Origin: Drosophila miranda
Taxonomy: Eukaryota > Arthropoda > Insecta > Diptera > Drosophilidae
NCBI RefSeq assembly: GCF_003369915.1
Contig: NC_046675.1
Span: forward strand, 7,564,001 to 7,628,000
DNA length: 64,000 nucleotides
Reading direction: 5' to 3'
Below are positions 13,461-25,543 of the stretch, in pieces. The position numbers and the translations under genes are program-made. The notes under the pieces were generated by a model. The model worked only from the letters and a program-made list of their open reading frames with translations. It was not told the DNA's origin and made no database searches. Position 1 is the stretch's first letter, and every line of letters begins with the position of its first letter.

Positions 13461-16400
13461 GAAAGGAAGTCGGGTTCTGAGAAATATAGATATAAAAGTA
13501 GATCCAAGCAATAAATTCGTTTAACTCTTAAACTTTTTCATATAATAAAAAGAAATACATATCTCAAGAGCTGTTAGGTGAAAGCTTTTCTTGGCGGAGC
13601 ATACGAGATGATAAAAGATCGAGAAACATTCCTCATATTTCTTCAACGAAGTAAGGACATCAGCGATTCGTTGTTGTTTAACATGCCGCCGATATCAGTG
13701 GTTGTTCCATTGATTGGTATGAGTAAATGTGGCTCTTGTTGTTGTATTTACTGCGTAGATTGACAAATTTGAAATCAGAGCCAAGTTAATAGCGAATGGA
13801 CCAAGAGAAAGAACCAGAACCAGGTCCACAGCAGGAGCAGGGGCAGGAGAGGATAATTGAGCAAATTTAAGGAAATGTGTAGCCCAAGGCTGACATCACT
13901 CAGGGGTTGTGGGGAATGATTTTCAGAGGCAAAACTGTCATCATTCAGACCGAGCATCGCTCGCTCGGACAAGAGAATCCACTCTCGCTTCCGGACAGGA
14001 GTATCCACTCCGGCTGTCAGTTATCCGGTTAATTTTGAGCCAGCTCCCTCGGAATATCTTGTGCAATATTTAAGGTACACACCGAGCACCAAGCACCGAG
14101 CACCGAGCACCGAGCACCCTGGGCCCGTTAATAACTTATGTGGTGGATAGAGGTGCTTGGGTTCACCTGTTTTCTTTTTGGTGTCACGGATTCATATCCC
14201 GCTTCCAATCTACTGCTCCGCCTCCTCCTCTGCCTCGTTTCAAGCGAAACTGTCACATTTCAAGTTACATTTTTATTTATTACATTTATTATGAGAAATT
14301 CTGCATGCGCGCATACTCAAGTGTTGAAATGCAATAAAAGTGAGATGCCAACCCGCATCAGCCCCTCACTGGGTACAGCTCCCAATCCCAATCCCCATAC
14401 CCATCGCCCTCCACATACCCAACCCCTAAGCTGTTCCATTCCCCGTGTACGTGCATGAATATTCGCTCACCTTTTTCTGCTCCTTTTTTCGCACTTTTTT
14501 CCATACGCAATTCGCATAATTTTACACACGAAGTAATTTTGCAACACCCCACACACACACGCAGACAAAGACAGGGGACGCGGGACACAGATACGAACAC
14601 AGACACATTCAGGCACTCACATAACTCACACACTCGCAAGCTCCTTTTGAATTTTCACACCAATTTTTCAACTCGACAAACCCGCTCAAAAAAAAATAAA
14701 GAAAAAGAAACGCAGAAATAAAAGAGAAACAGCAGCAGCAAAAAAAGGAACCCCATCTCTGCATATGAGAAGAAAATGTCATGGGGATGGGGGGTGGGGG
14801 GTGGGGCAAGGGGTTGTCAAGGGAGAGAGGGACTATCATCAGCGTTCCATAGGAAACGCATGCTGATGTGCGAGAAAAACACATCCGCCCGACTGGAGCT
14901 GCAGATGGAAATGGCCATGTAGATGGAGATGGCAGCAGGATGGAATGGGCCAACGGGCTGGAGCTGGAACTGGGGCTGGGACAGAATCTGAGGCGGCGGG
15001 CGGCTGGCAAAAGCCAGCCCACAATCCTCAATCGCATGGCCAGTGGCAGTGGCAGTGCCGGGGCTGTTGGTTCGTCTGTTAGCCCAATTTGAATTCGCTG
15101 GCGCATATATCATTCCAGTTGACAGGACAATTCTCTTATCTGCGCAAAGCCAACACAACAGCCACGCCAGACCAGAGCCGGAGAGCCAGAGCCAGAGCCA
15201 TGGCCAGACCGAGGCCAGAAGCCAGGCCAGACCAGAGCCGGGAAACCAACGCGAAGCCAGCCAGGAGCTGGTCCTGGAGCGGATTTTTTCGGGTTTCAGC
15301 TCCTGGCTAAATGAATATTTAAAAGTAAAAAGAATGAAGGCTGCCAAAGAGGAGACCATACGGATACCCTTTGGTATCCATCCAGACTACCACCATAATG
15401 CACCATAATGGATGCTCTTTCTATACGCTTTCCATACGCTCTAATCAGTTTACTGCCAACAAAAGTAGTTGGTTTTCATCTGCAGTTGTCCCCCCCCTTT
15501 CCTTAAACTGCTTAAGAAAGCTCTCTGGCCAAACACAAACAATCAATGCACATCCAAGAATCTGTAGATTATTAGTGGGACAAGTTTTGATGAAGTTGCA
15601 GTCACAACAGCCATCTATTAAGGACCCGTAGCCGCCTTCGTACCAGTACGTGTGACCCATTTATCAGGCAGCAGCCCAAAGACAATCAAAATTAACGCAC
15701 GACTACAAAGGCGACGAGGTCTGGGTCTGGTCAATCACAATCTCGGTCCCGTGCTTCCGTGCCTCCTCCCTATACGTCGTATGTGTGGGCTTGTAATTTG
15801 TACAAGCTGCTGTTGTCGTCGTTGTCATTAAAAAGCCATTTCGCCCATATATCATCGGAGGCATCCCACGCTCACGCCCACGTCCTGCTGCCCGATATCC
15901 TTGCTCTCCTGCTCCTGCCTGCCTGACTGCCAGGCATATAAATTACTTTATGATATTGTTTTGAACCTGCGCGACAAATAATATTGTCAGCGATTCGGTG
16001 GGGGAAGGTTGGATTGGATGCTGGAAATTGGCCGGGGGACGGGGGACGGGGGGAGAGGACAGAGGTCATGTCGCCAGCTGGCAGCGTCAAAAATTGAAAG
16101 TTTTGCTCTCGGATTTCGGATTGAGATTTAGTCGAGCGAGCGAAACGCTTTAACCGCACTTATGGCCCATTTAAATATCCTGTGATCCTGTCTGACTGCC
16201 ACTTGGATTGGACTTGGGACTGTGCCACACTTACAGCTTACAGCTCACAGCCTACAGCCTTCAGCTGTGCGTGTGTGTCCGGGCAATAAAAACGTCAGGG
16301 GCAACTGTCACACAGACAGTTTTTTCCCTTTTTTGGGCGGGGAGCCCTTTGTTATCAGGGCCAGAGCAGGGGCACAGAAGGAGGCGGAGGGCTGAGGTCT

Positions 16401-19400
16401 AAGGGCTGAAGGAAGTAAGGACATCAGTGTCAATTCAATTTTATTTTCATTGTGTCATAACAATAACATAAAATTAAAATAACATAAAAAGGAAATTGAG
16501 GATGCATACTCGTATGGCTGAAGGGAGGGAGGGAGGCTTCTGCTGCGCGGGGGGGAGGTGGAGATAGGAGTGCAAATCAACGCGGCGGAAAATCGTCAGG
16601 CAGTATGGGAATGGCTGTTGTGTTGTATTGTGCTGTTATCCTTGCTTACATTTCATCAGTGGCAAACATTTTAAAAAAGGACAACAACACACAAAGGAAT
16701 GAGGCATGCCACGGCACAGCAGCGAAAGGAACGAAACGGAACAGAAGACAGCGGACAAAAGTTGTGCATAAAACAGGAAACGGAAACACATCAGCGTAAC
16801 GGAAGTCAAAAAGTCGTCACATTCACATAACAATGATGGCAGCCGTCTCCTTCTGCTGCTGCTGCTGCTTCTTCTTCTCCTCTCGTGGCAGTCCTCATTG
16901 TTTTGCCCTTTTTTAGCCCCCATAGAATGGGGTGTGGGGCTAGTGACGTAACAACATTTATGGCGTAAAGTAAGTAACGTAATAATGTCGCCAACAGTTG
17001 CCAAAAAAACAAAAAAAAAAGGAGAGTATCAAAGGCGGAGAAGAGGGCTGCCTGCCTGCCGCTGGACGATGGCAGCGACAATGGCTGCCCCCATTTTCGT
17101 TTTTCCTCTTTTTTTCTGGTTATCCTTCTGCTCTGCTGGCCGAAACGGGGGCCAGGATAACTCGCTGTCTGGCTGCTGTTGTCATCGTGCCATTGTCATT
17201 GTCTTTTTGTCGTTGTCAGGAATTCATTTGGAAAATTAATAAAAATATATACACAACAGAAGCCAGCGGTGGGTGGCACTCAGTTCCGTTTTGATCTGAT
17301 CCTGCGGGTGCTTTAAGTGTCACAGCTTTAAGAGCCCGCCCGCCCACTTAACCTCCAGTCAGCGCTTCAATTACTTCATTTTCGCTGAGTGCTCGATACC
17401 CGCCAGAAACACATCATTAATGCCACACAATCTGATGAACATAATTCACCCACGAATCGAACAATTCAAATTCTCATTCACTGAAGCATTATCTTGCCGC
17501 GCAGAAGGATATCCACCCAATTGGGGGGACAATTTTTCAATTTGCCCCCGCTTTCCGCGGCATGCAACGCTTATTTGGAATACAATTCGATTAGAAATGC
17601 TTTGCTTTTCGAAATAATAAATTAAATTTTGTTCCACTCCCACTCCCACTCCTGCCGTATCCGCAACTCCCCAGCTTCCAGCCATTGCCAATGCCATTAA
17701 CACCATCTAGGCCATAGGCCTGGGGTTCCATCCGCCGCCTCGCGGGGTGCAAAAGGTTGCAAAATTGCGAGACGAGTCTTGTTTGGGGAATTCCTGTGGC
17801 AACGGCCTGGAAAAAGAAAAAGAAAGCGAAACCGAAACCGAAAACGGAAAAACCGAAACAGCACACAGGAAGGACGAGGCACAGGAGAAAACGCGCGCGG
17901 CATGCGACGCCGCCGAATCAATTTCCTCCAAACAGAACACAACTGAGCAGATCCTTAGAGCCTGCGAGGGCTTTTCTTAAAATAACAAAATTACTTTTTA
18001 TATGCAACCCAAGTCAGGCCAAGCCAAGCCAAGCCGAAACCAAGCCGAGCCGAGCGAGAAGCAGCCGCAGAGGCAGTGGCAACAGAATGCCATTGACAAC
18101 CATTAATCATGGACGCCTGTCAGGGCGGGTTCACTGGTTCAGAGCAAAAGGCGAGGGAAGGGACGAGAGAAAGCACACAGGAGTGGTGTGTGTGTGTCCT
18201 GCCTGGCTGGCTGTCTGCTGATTGTCCTGCACTGCAATGCTGGTTGTTTTTTTTACTCTAAACTTTGCCTTTTACATGCTAATGCCTGGCACTGGGGCTC
18301 AAGTCATGCTCATGCTCGTAGTCGGAGGCACAAGCTCGTGCCCCTGTCCGGACCACGCCCAGCTGCGAAATTGACAAGCAAGCCGAGTGCGTTGTGTGAC
18401 ATGACACTTGGAAAGGACCAGGACCAGGACCAGGAGCAGGACCAGGACTAGGGCCAGTATACCCCAGGAAGGATCTGGTCTGGGGCTGGAGCGTGGGCGT
18501 GTGCCAAGGCAGGCAGGCAGACGGGCAGGCAGGTTATGTATGCCATCATTAGACGTGGTCCGTTTGCCACGCCCGTGCTGTTGCTGTTGCAAATTGGCAG
18601 CTCGGCAATGGACGGCCATCATGTCAAGTGACAAGAAGATGGGCAGTGGATGTGGGAGTGGCACGGTGCATGTACCCTCTGCCTCTCCCGTGTTTGATGG
18701 CAAGTCAAAGTTCAATGCGAAAAGCCAAAATTCCAATTGCCAAGATGCATGCGAGAGGTGGAGCCGAGAGCTGGGACATTGTCTAATTGCACGGTTTATG
18801 GGCGCACCGAAGGGGGCGATGGGAGGTGGGTAGGAGGTGGGGCTGGGTGCATGTCATAAAGTGCAAGTGCTTGCCCCGCCTGGAGGCAGGGCATCGAAAA
18901 TTGCGAATTTCCCGCAGAAACTGTGATTTGTGTGCTGGCCCGATACTTGACATGCATTTTCAATTTAAAGGACAACACCTCACATCTCTGCCCCCCCGCA
19001 AAACTCCAGCACTCTCCTCTCGTTCTGGACATCTCCTGGCCAATAATGAATTCCATTCGTTTTGTCTGCCCTCCGCCCCACAGCCGACTGCCGACTGCCC
19101 GACACTGTTCATTTATGCAATTGCAAATGCATTTCGTCCTCGGCCAAAGTTGCGAGCTCCAGCCAAGGAAACGTGACAGAGCAGGACCATACCTCCCCAT
19201 TCAGGCACGATAAAACTTTATGCACTCTCCAGAAGGAGCCACAACGGAGGCAAACAGAGGACCAAAGAACCAGAGAAGCAGAGGACCAGAGGACCGTTGG
19301 ACCGGACCCAGCATTGACATTTCAAGTAGACCCCATCCAGCGGGGGCTCACGGAAGCGCCATCAGAATAGTTTTAATAATGCACAAGACGACGGCACAAA

Positions 19401-19640
19401 CGAGTCCAACTAAAGTCTGCAGCGTAAAATCCAGGACATACGAGGACGAGAACGATTCCCTGGCAAGGCGGCGGGCGGTGAGGGAACGGGGCCAGGAGAC
19501 CAGGCCAGGCAGATAAGACCCCGGGACGGGACTGTCCAAGTCCTGGCCAAGTAAAAGAAAGAAATGGCAGGGAACCGAGCGGAGCAGAGCAGAGCACAGC
19601 ACAGCACAGCGATGGCGGACGGAAGAACAAACATGAAAAT
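13461..19640. other. Noncoding DNA, no gene recognised
   Basis: Mixed GC-moderate and AT-rich noncoding sequence. It includes GAGCACC, (CTG)n (about 16,853-16,868), AAACCG (about 17,820-17,862), GGACCA (about 18,413-18,447) and GCACA (about 19,581-19,610) cryptic repeats. Many open frames occur on both strands, but all follow repeat composition. No RNA gene was seen. Confidence 0.55.
14084..14118. repeat. GAGCACC heptamer tandem repeat
   Basis: About five imperfect to perfect GAGCACC units in tandem, seen directly. Confidence 0.9.
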
Positions 19641-20900
19641 TCAATGCAACTTTGTCTATTCGATGTCAAAATGAATACTTTTGCATTATTTATGTCGGCG
19701 CATTTGTTTGTTCAACTACAACCGATAACGAAGGCTGCAGGGGCAGGAACGAATGGTTGAGAGGGGGGCTACCCATTGAATGTATCTAACGAATTCCGCC
19801 CCACATTTAAGGCTTGAAGTGGAACGCCCCCAGTCTATGGATGGAGCAATCGGACGAACGTTGAAAATATCTATACATATCGGTATTTGTTGCATACTTC
19901 TAGGCCGAGAAACCAAATTCTGCAGCGTGTAGAACTGATGTAAAAATGGAGGTTTTTTATAAAAATAATGATCCAATTTAATTCTTTAAGATCCGGCGAG
20001 TAGGTTTAGGTGACTGACTCCAAACAGGGCATATTTCTCAATATTATATAAAAACGGTTTGGATCGTAGTGGTTCCGATATTCTACACATATCAAGTGGG
20101 CTGGGGCGGGCTTGCCAGCTAGTACATTAAATTTAGTAAATATTTCTGTATTTTTTATATATTTTAAACAGTGGTCAGTGCTTCTGTTGCTGCAATTGAA
20201 ATCACTCCATCTTGGAGAATGCCTTTTCATAGACGAATTGCTCCAGATTGATGCGTATATAATATACTATACATCGATTACCCAGCACGTAATATTCGAA
20301 TTAGAGGCAGAGAATACGCTCCAGTTCCTCAATCTACACATCCAAGAGATCGGTAAGGCGAGTATAAAATCTGTGTTCTGAGTATAGACGCATGTTCTCT
20401 GATATTTTCTCTGACGGCAAGCCCTAGTTTGAATTGAAACCAAAACTTCCAACTTTTAGAGTGATATTCTGAAAAGAGGTGACCACTTTTGCCACACAAT
20501 TCAATTTCTTCTTCAAGAATATAGTAAGCAAATACAAAATAGATAATCCTTTTCAGCAGACGTCCCAATATACCTTAAATATAAGATGTGTACCCTATTT
20601 GCACCGTTCTTGACACTCCTCTGAGTAAACATATCCCATCCAACACATGTGTTTTCCCTGCATGTTCCTGATTTGGAATATTTTCACTCCCTCATGCCAC
20701 TTCAGACCACTTCAAGAGATGTTCTTCTGGTGACTTCCAGCAGGCCAAGTGTCCACTTCAGATGGTCCGGCAAACGGCATCGTAATTTTGGGAGAGCTAT
20801 AAAAATACGCAGCCTCGAGAGGATGTGGATGTTGGTGTAATGCGCTGAAAAGGACCCTTCAGCCAGGACATGTGTATGCGGCCAAGACCACTCGAAAGTC
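19641..20900. other. AT-rich spacer downstream of the P450 gene
   Basis: AT-rich, microsatellite-free DNA between the repeat-rich region and the 3' end of the Cyp12 gene. Short minus-strand frames at 20,006-20,230 and 20,329-20,568 look superficially protein-like but carry no motif I can name. A TATAAAAA word sits at about 20,799-20,806 on the plus strand, with no recognisable gene after it. Confidence 0.45.
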
Positions 20901-20921
20901 TTTAGCTGGCTGTGAAGTGCA

Positions 20922-20927
20922 TTTATT
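20922..20927 (-). terminator. Poly(A) signal of the Cyp12 gene
   Basis: AATAAA on the minus strand, about 30 bases after the TAG stop. It implies a very short 3' UTR. Confidence 0.75.
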
Positions 20928-20956
20928 TGGTCATTTCATACTTATCCGTATCCTCA

Positions 20957-22841
20957 CTATGCTGTACGCTCCACAAACTTAAACTTGAAGGGAATATTGG
21001 GCTGGACAAAGAACTGGGACTTGAAGGCATTCTCGATGGGATAGTCGAAGCCAATCTCGAAGTTCCTCACAAGCCGGGCGACTCCTATCTCCAGCATCAT
21101 GTCCACGATCCGCTTGCCGGCGCAGGCACGCGGCCCGAACCCGAAGGGCAGATACATGAAAGGCGTGGCCGTGTCTCCCACCAGCTTAGAGTTGGATTCG
21201 TCACGCAGCCAGCGCTCCGGCAGGAACTCCCGCACCCTGGGAACGTACTCCTCCATGTTGGCCATCTGATAGTTGGCCGCTGTGGCCACATCGGTGCCGG
21301 CAACGATACGATAGCCACTAAGCACCACGTCGTGGGGCATGCGGCGTACGGTGCCGGGGCCAATGGGGTAGAGGCGAATGCCCTCCTTGATGCAGGCGCG
21401 CAGGTAGGGCAGATTACTCATGTTCTCAATGGTCAGGGGCGAGTCTTTGGCCGGCAGTATCTGGTTGATCTCCTCGAGCAGGCGAGCCTGCTTGTCTGGA
21501 TTCTTGGCCAGGCTGAGCAGAATGCCAACCAGGCTTACAAGGGTCTGCAAAGGAAAAAGGATTACAAATGATTACTATCGGTGGGTGGTTGCTCATACTG
21601 GATCTGCTCCAGCAAAGAGGAAGTCCATGGCGATGATCACAGCCGTTTGGCGATCGAAGCGGGCCAATTTCTCCAGCAGACTAGCCTCCATTCCCATCTC
21701 GGGGCTCATTTTGCCTGCTTTGACGTCTTCCTCGATCCGCTGCAGTGCCTGCTCAATGTGGGTGCAGCAGAAGTCCGTGATGGTGTCCAGGGAACGCATC
21801 AGCCGATTGAACTTTGGCACTGGCAGATACTTCCAGATGGCCGGCATCATGTCCAGCTGGAAGCCCAGCTCCACGAAGTCTTTCAGGGCAGCTTTTAGCT
21901 GATTGGCCTCGTCGCTGTACCGGTTCTCCCCCAGCAGACCCAGATGGGTATTGAGAGCCACCGAGCCTATAGATTCGATCACCAAGTTACGAATGTCCTC
22001 GGTAAAGTCATCTGGCATCTCCTGGCTAACCGGATCACGGATAAGGCGAATGCTGGAACAAAAAACAGAGTTTAGGAAGGAGAATCTTCCGTCCACGCCA
22101 CTCACCGCTCCAGAAACTCATCGCTGACCTGCACCAGGTTCTTCAAGTAGAGTTTGGCATTGCGGGGCTGCAGGAGGATCGGGTTTACTGCTGTTCGCAT
22201 CTTGCCCCATGCGGCACCATTCCTAATTCAATGATAAATCTAAAGAAAAGCCAAAGGATAGGTGTCTTAGAGGTGCTCACCCAGCGAGCAAGCCATCGTA
22301 CTCGCCGAACACCTCCGGTCTGCGGACCTTCCTGAAATACTCAACAGTCGTGAAGCTCCGTCTATATGGCCACTGGCCCTCATTGCGAAAGACCGTCGCA
22401 TAATCTTGGGGATTCATGGTCAAGACTATGTCGTTACCCGCAATACTGGGCATCCGGAAGAGGCTACCAAACTGTCGGCTCAGATCCAGAAACATTTCAT
22501 GGGCGGGTGCATTTTTATAGCGGCCTACAGATTAATATTGGAGACGGACGATCAGCGTTAAAGCACTGTCTGAGGCAGCTTTTGAGCTTTCGCTCACTGC
22601 TTACCGCCCGGCATAAAAGCTCGTATCATCTGGAATTTGCTCGGACCCGGCACCTCCGCGTAGGGTTTGGCCTGCTCCAAGCTTATCGTTTCTTGGGCAA
22701 GAGACGTCTGCTAAGCATGACAATGTATAAATTTTGAGTATTCACCAAATGACATGAACTTACCTTGCTGGCCACATTTCTATATATCTGATAGATCTGC
22801 CACGAGGCCTGTCTTTTCGCGTTCAACTGCTGCGACAACAT
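20957..22841 (-). CDS. Cyp12e1: Mitochondrial cytochrome P450, CYP12 family (probably Cyp12e1)
   Basis: This is an intact mitochondrial-class P450. Six coding exons join in frame: 22,841-22,764; 22,707-22,605; 22,524-22,281; 22,222-22,106; 22,052-21,599; 21,544-20,957. They give 527 residues, normal for CYP12. The first 26 residues are basic and lack acids, as expected of a mitochondrial presequence. Visible P450 signatures are the I-helix AGADPT (about 328-333), the ExxR pair E386/R389, FLPERW, and the heme loop PFGFGPRACAG with axial Cys at about 473. CYP12 enzymes are thought to take electrons from adrenodoxin-type ferredoxin, and several act in xenobiotic metabolism. The odd point is the I-helix: Pro follows the acidic residue where most P450s have the catalytic Thr. 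Intron 1 ends in a tandem NAGNAG acceptor (22,712-22,708). The family call is firm. The e1 assignment rests on motif style and remembered synteny. Confidence 0.9.
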
Positions 22842-22889
22842 ATTGTATACTGTTCGTTCGCTTCAGCGTTTTAATAAATGCAATGCGAT

Positions 22890-22911
22890 AGAGAGAGAGA
22901 GAGAGGGAGAG
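22890..22911. repeat. GA tract upstream of the Cyp12 gene
   Basis: A GA-repeat run of about 22 bases, 50-70 bases upstream of the Cyp12 ATG. This is a plausible GAGA-factor site, but function is inferred only from position. Confidence 0.7.
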
Positions 22912-22914
22912 CGT

Positions 22915-22930
22915 GAGCTTTGCAAAGCTC
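22915..22930. promoter_or_regulatory. 16-bp perfect palindrome in the Cyp12 promoter
   Basis: GAGCTTTGCAAAGCTC reads the same on both strands and lies about 75 bases upstream of the Cyp12 start codon, next to the GA tract. Perfect palindromes of this size suggest a site for a dimeric factor. I cannot name one, and it does not match the CncC/Maf or ecdysone-receptor consensus. Confidence 0.4.
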
Positions 22931-24090
22931 TTAGGCCGCTCTCAGCATGAGATAATTTCATTAATTTTGTTTATGTTTTTTTGTATTCGTTTTTGTTATG
23001 GTTATCTCTGCTCTCTTTAGGTGGCTTTATTCGCATGCGATGAACACAAAATTGATTAACTTGACCTTGGGCATGGTCTAAAAAGCTTTCTTTATTTATT
23101 GAAAAATAACTAAATAATGGAGAAGGAGAACAGCTGAGGATAAAAACTTAAAAGTCAATACAAATTTCTATATACTTTTGTCCCGATATAATTTTCTAAG
23201 TGGATAGAAATTTAGCTAATTTAACCAAAATCATTTTATAAACTTTGATCTGAAAACCTTTCAAGAAGAGCAAAAGATCGCTTTTTCGATATTTTTATAG
23301 TCGCGTTTACCTAGTAATGGTATTCTTCTATAAGAAAGATGGCTCTTGATAAAAGTTTTTCCTCAAAGTCTCTCTCAAAGGCCCACTAAGTTTTTTGTTA
23401 AGGAATATTAAGGAATATGTAGTAATTTATGGGATATTTTGTGGTATAAAGTTAAAAAAACAAATGGAAAAATCGTACGTTAACGACTGGTACTTAGTTC
23501 AATTTAAAAAACACCAATACGGATAATTTATTGTGTAATCACTTCCCTTTTTAAAATACATTAACTACATTAAAAAACTCTTCTCCGTTTCGCAGATTTT
23601 TTGATTTTACTAGATTAAGCCATTAAGACCACATCCTATCATTATGAAAACTACAACTTGGATGAGCCCCATCTTTTTTAAGAGACAGAGCTAAGTAGAG
23701 CTAACAAAATTCTATCGAATTGAATAAAAAAAACCTGGGGAAAATATTTGTTTTCTATCTTGTTTGTACATCGAAAGCGTACGATATTTTTCGTATGGGA
23801 AAACAGGGTTCAAAAATGCCTGAATGAAATCCAGATCGGATTGCGAAATTAAATATCTTGTAACTTTTCTTTGTATAAAATCACTGATATCCCCCGTTTT
23901 GCACTCCGCTGGCTTTAAAAATCCGTTCCCTAAACTAAACCAAGAGAGAAGACAGAAAAAATTCAAGCCTGTCAAAAACAGGACACATAGTCGCAAAGGG
24001 TGGCAGACAGAAGGCAATATCTGCCGTGACAGAAAATCTATATAGACGGCCCAGACTGACGGGACTATAATAAAATCGATTTTTTATGTT
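22931..24090. other. AT-rich spacer, no gene recognised
   Basis: AT-rich, repeat-poor DNA upstream of the P450. A minus-strand frame at 23,712-24,017 starts with a hydrophobic stretch resembling a signal peptide. It has no ATG at its beginning and no recognisable domain, so it is not called. Confidence 0.5.
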
Positions 24091-24627
24091 TTGGCAACTG
24101 ACAAGGACGCGTCGCATCGGGGTCGCGTCTCGACCAGCGGGGCCCATAAATATAGGCACACAAACACACTCGCACACACAGACAGTGGCAGAGGCAGAGG
24201 CAGGGGCAGGGGCAGAGACAGAGGCCGACAGCTGATGATGGGCATACAAAAGTTGACCTCGACTTTGAGCTGTCAAAGGCAGCTAACTAAAACTGACCTA
24301 AACCAACAAAAATCGACTTTTGCCGCCTAAACACCAGCCAGCCGGGCCTGAGCATGACAGCCCCGAAAGGGAGAGTCGAGTCGTCGAGTCCCCGCCAAAA
24401 GGGGGTGCAGTGGGAGTGGGAAGTAGGCGTTTAAATACAAAATATCAGCATGACGCAATGATTTCCGGCCTCAGTGAAAATGAAACCTGTTGGAATCGGG
24501 AGCTGAGAGCCGGAGCCCCAGAGCCCAGAGAGCTGTTGGCTGTTGGCAATATAAACAAATTCAATTTGACAGCTGACAGAGACGACGAAAAAGAAGGAAA
24601 GCAATAGAGAGAGAGTGAAAGAGAGAG

Positions 24628-24628
<1 letters not shown>

Positions 24629-24654
<26 letters not shown>
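24629..24654. repeat. (CA)n microsatellite
   Basis: A CA run of about 26 bases directly following an imperfect GAGA stretch (24,606-24,628). A second CA run lies at 24,811-24,829. Confidence 0.95.
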
Positions 24655-24658
<4 letters not shown>

Positions 24659-25510
24659 CAAACAAAAGCCGCAAGTAATAAACTTTTACGATCTGTTTTA
24701 CGGCGACGCGGCACGTGCAACTAGGCCCAGGACATTGAGTGGGCTGCCGCGGGGTTGCAACATAAATTTAATGAAGCTAAAAGCGAGGCGCAACAACAAT
24801 GCAGACAACCCACACACACACACACACACGCAGCCATTGGGAGAGTCGTGCCACATGTTGAGGCTGAACGGAGGCTGCGGCAATAAAAATAAAATAAAAG
24901 TAAATTGTTCAAGGACAGCCATATTTTATGTTATTATTTTACAAACAGCTGACTGCGATAGACGTTGGAAAGAGAGAGAGAGAGACACATAGAGAAAGAG
25001 AGAGAGAGATAGGTATAGCCAAAAGAAAGGGATAGTCATTTATTTTTCAGGCGAATTTTTGTAGAAATTTCGCTGGGAGTTTCCCGTTCTGATCCTGATA
25101 CTGGTCCTAATTCCAGTCCTCGTCCTGCTCCACCCACTAATGTTGGAATTCCTGGCGCTGTGTGGCTGCTCGTCTGCGACACAAAAACGTCAGAAGCACT
25201 CAAAAGAGGACTTTGGCTCTGTCCTTGCCGCAAAACGCCATTGATGGATGATTCGCCTGCCCCCTGGCCCACCCCCCTGGCCCCGTCATTCGGGTGTGTG
25301 GCAAAATAAAAGCACTAAAACTTGCAATTTGTATGGAATACATCAGGAGCAGCCAACGAAACAGCCACCGAAAGTGGTCGTGGTCCCAGACGCAGACACA
25401 GACATGGGCCAGAAAGAGGCGGCACGACACACGACGCACGCGGTGGCACCGAGTCCTGTTCCGAGTTCTGAGTTATAGAAACCCATAACCTGCACTCTCT
25501 CCCACGGCAG

Positions 25511-25543
25511 CTCTCTCTCTCTCTCTCACTCTCTCACTCTCTG
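25511..25543. repeat. (CT)n imperfect microsatellite
   Basis: A CT-rich run with single-base interruptions, continuing more loosely to about 25,585. Confidence 0.9.

Noticed and set aside
14609..15359. Overlapping long minus-strand frames
   Set aside because: Both strands stay open because of GC-rich cryptic repeats; no domain or conserved motif is visible.
23712..24017. Signal-peptide-like minus-strand frame
   Set aside because: It begins at TTG rather than ATG and no ATG lies near; AT-rich context makes hydrophobic codons likely by chance.
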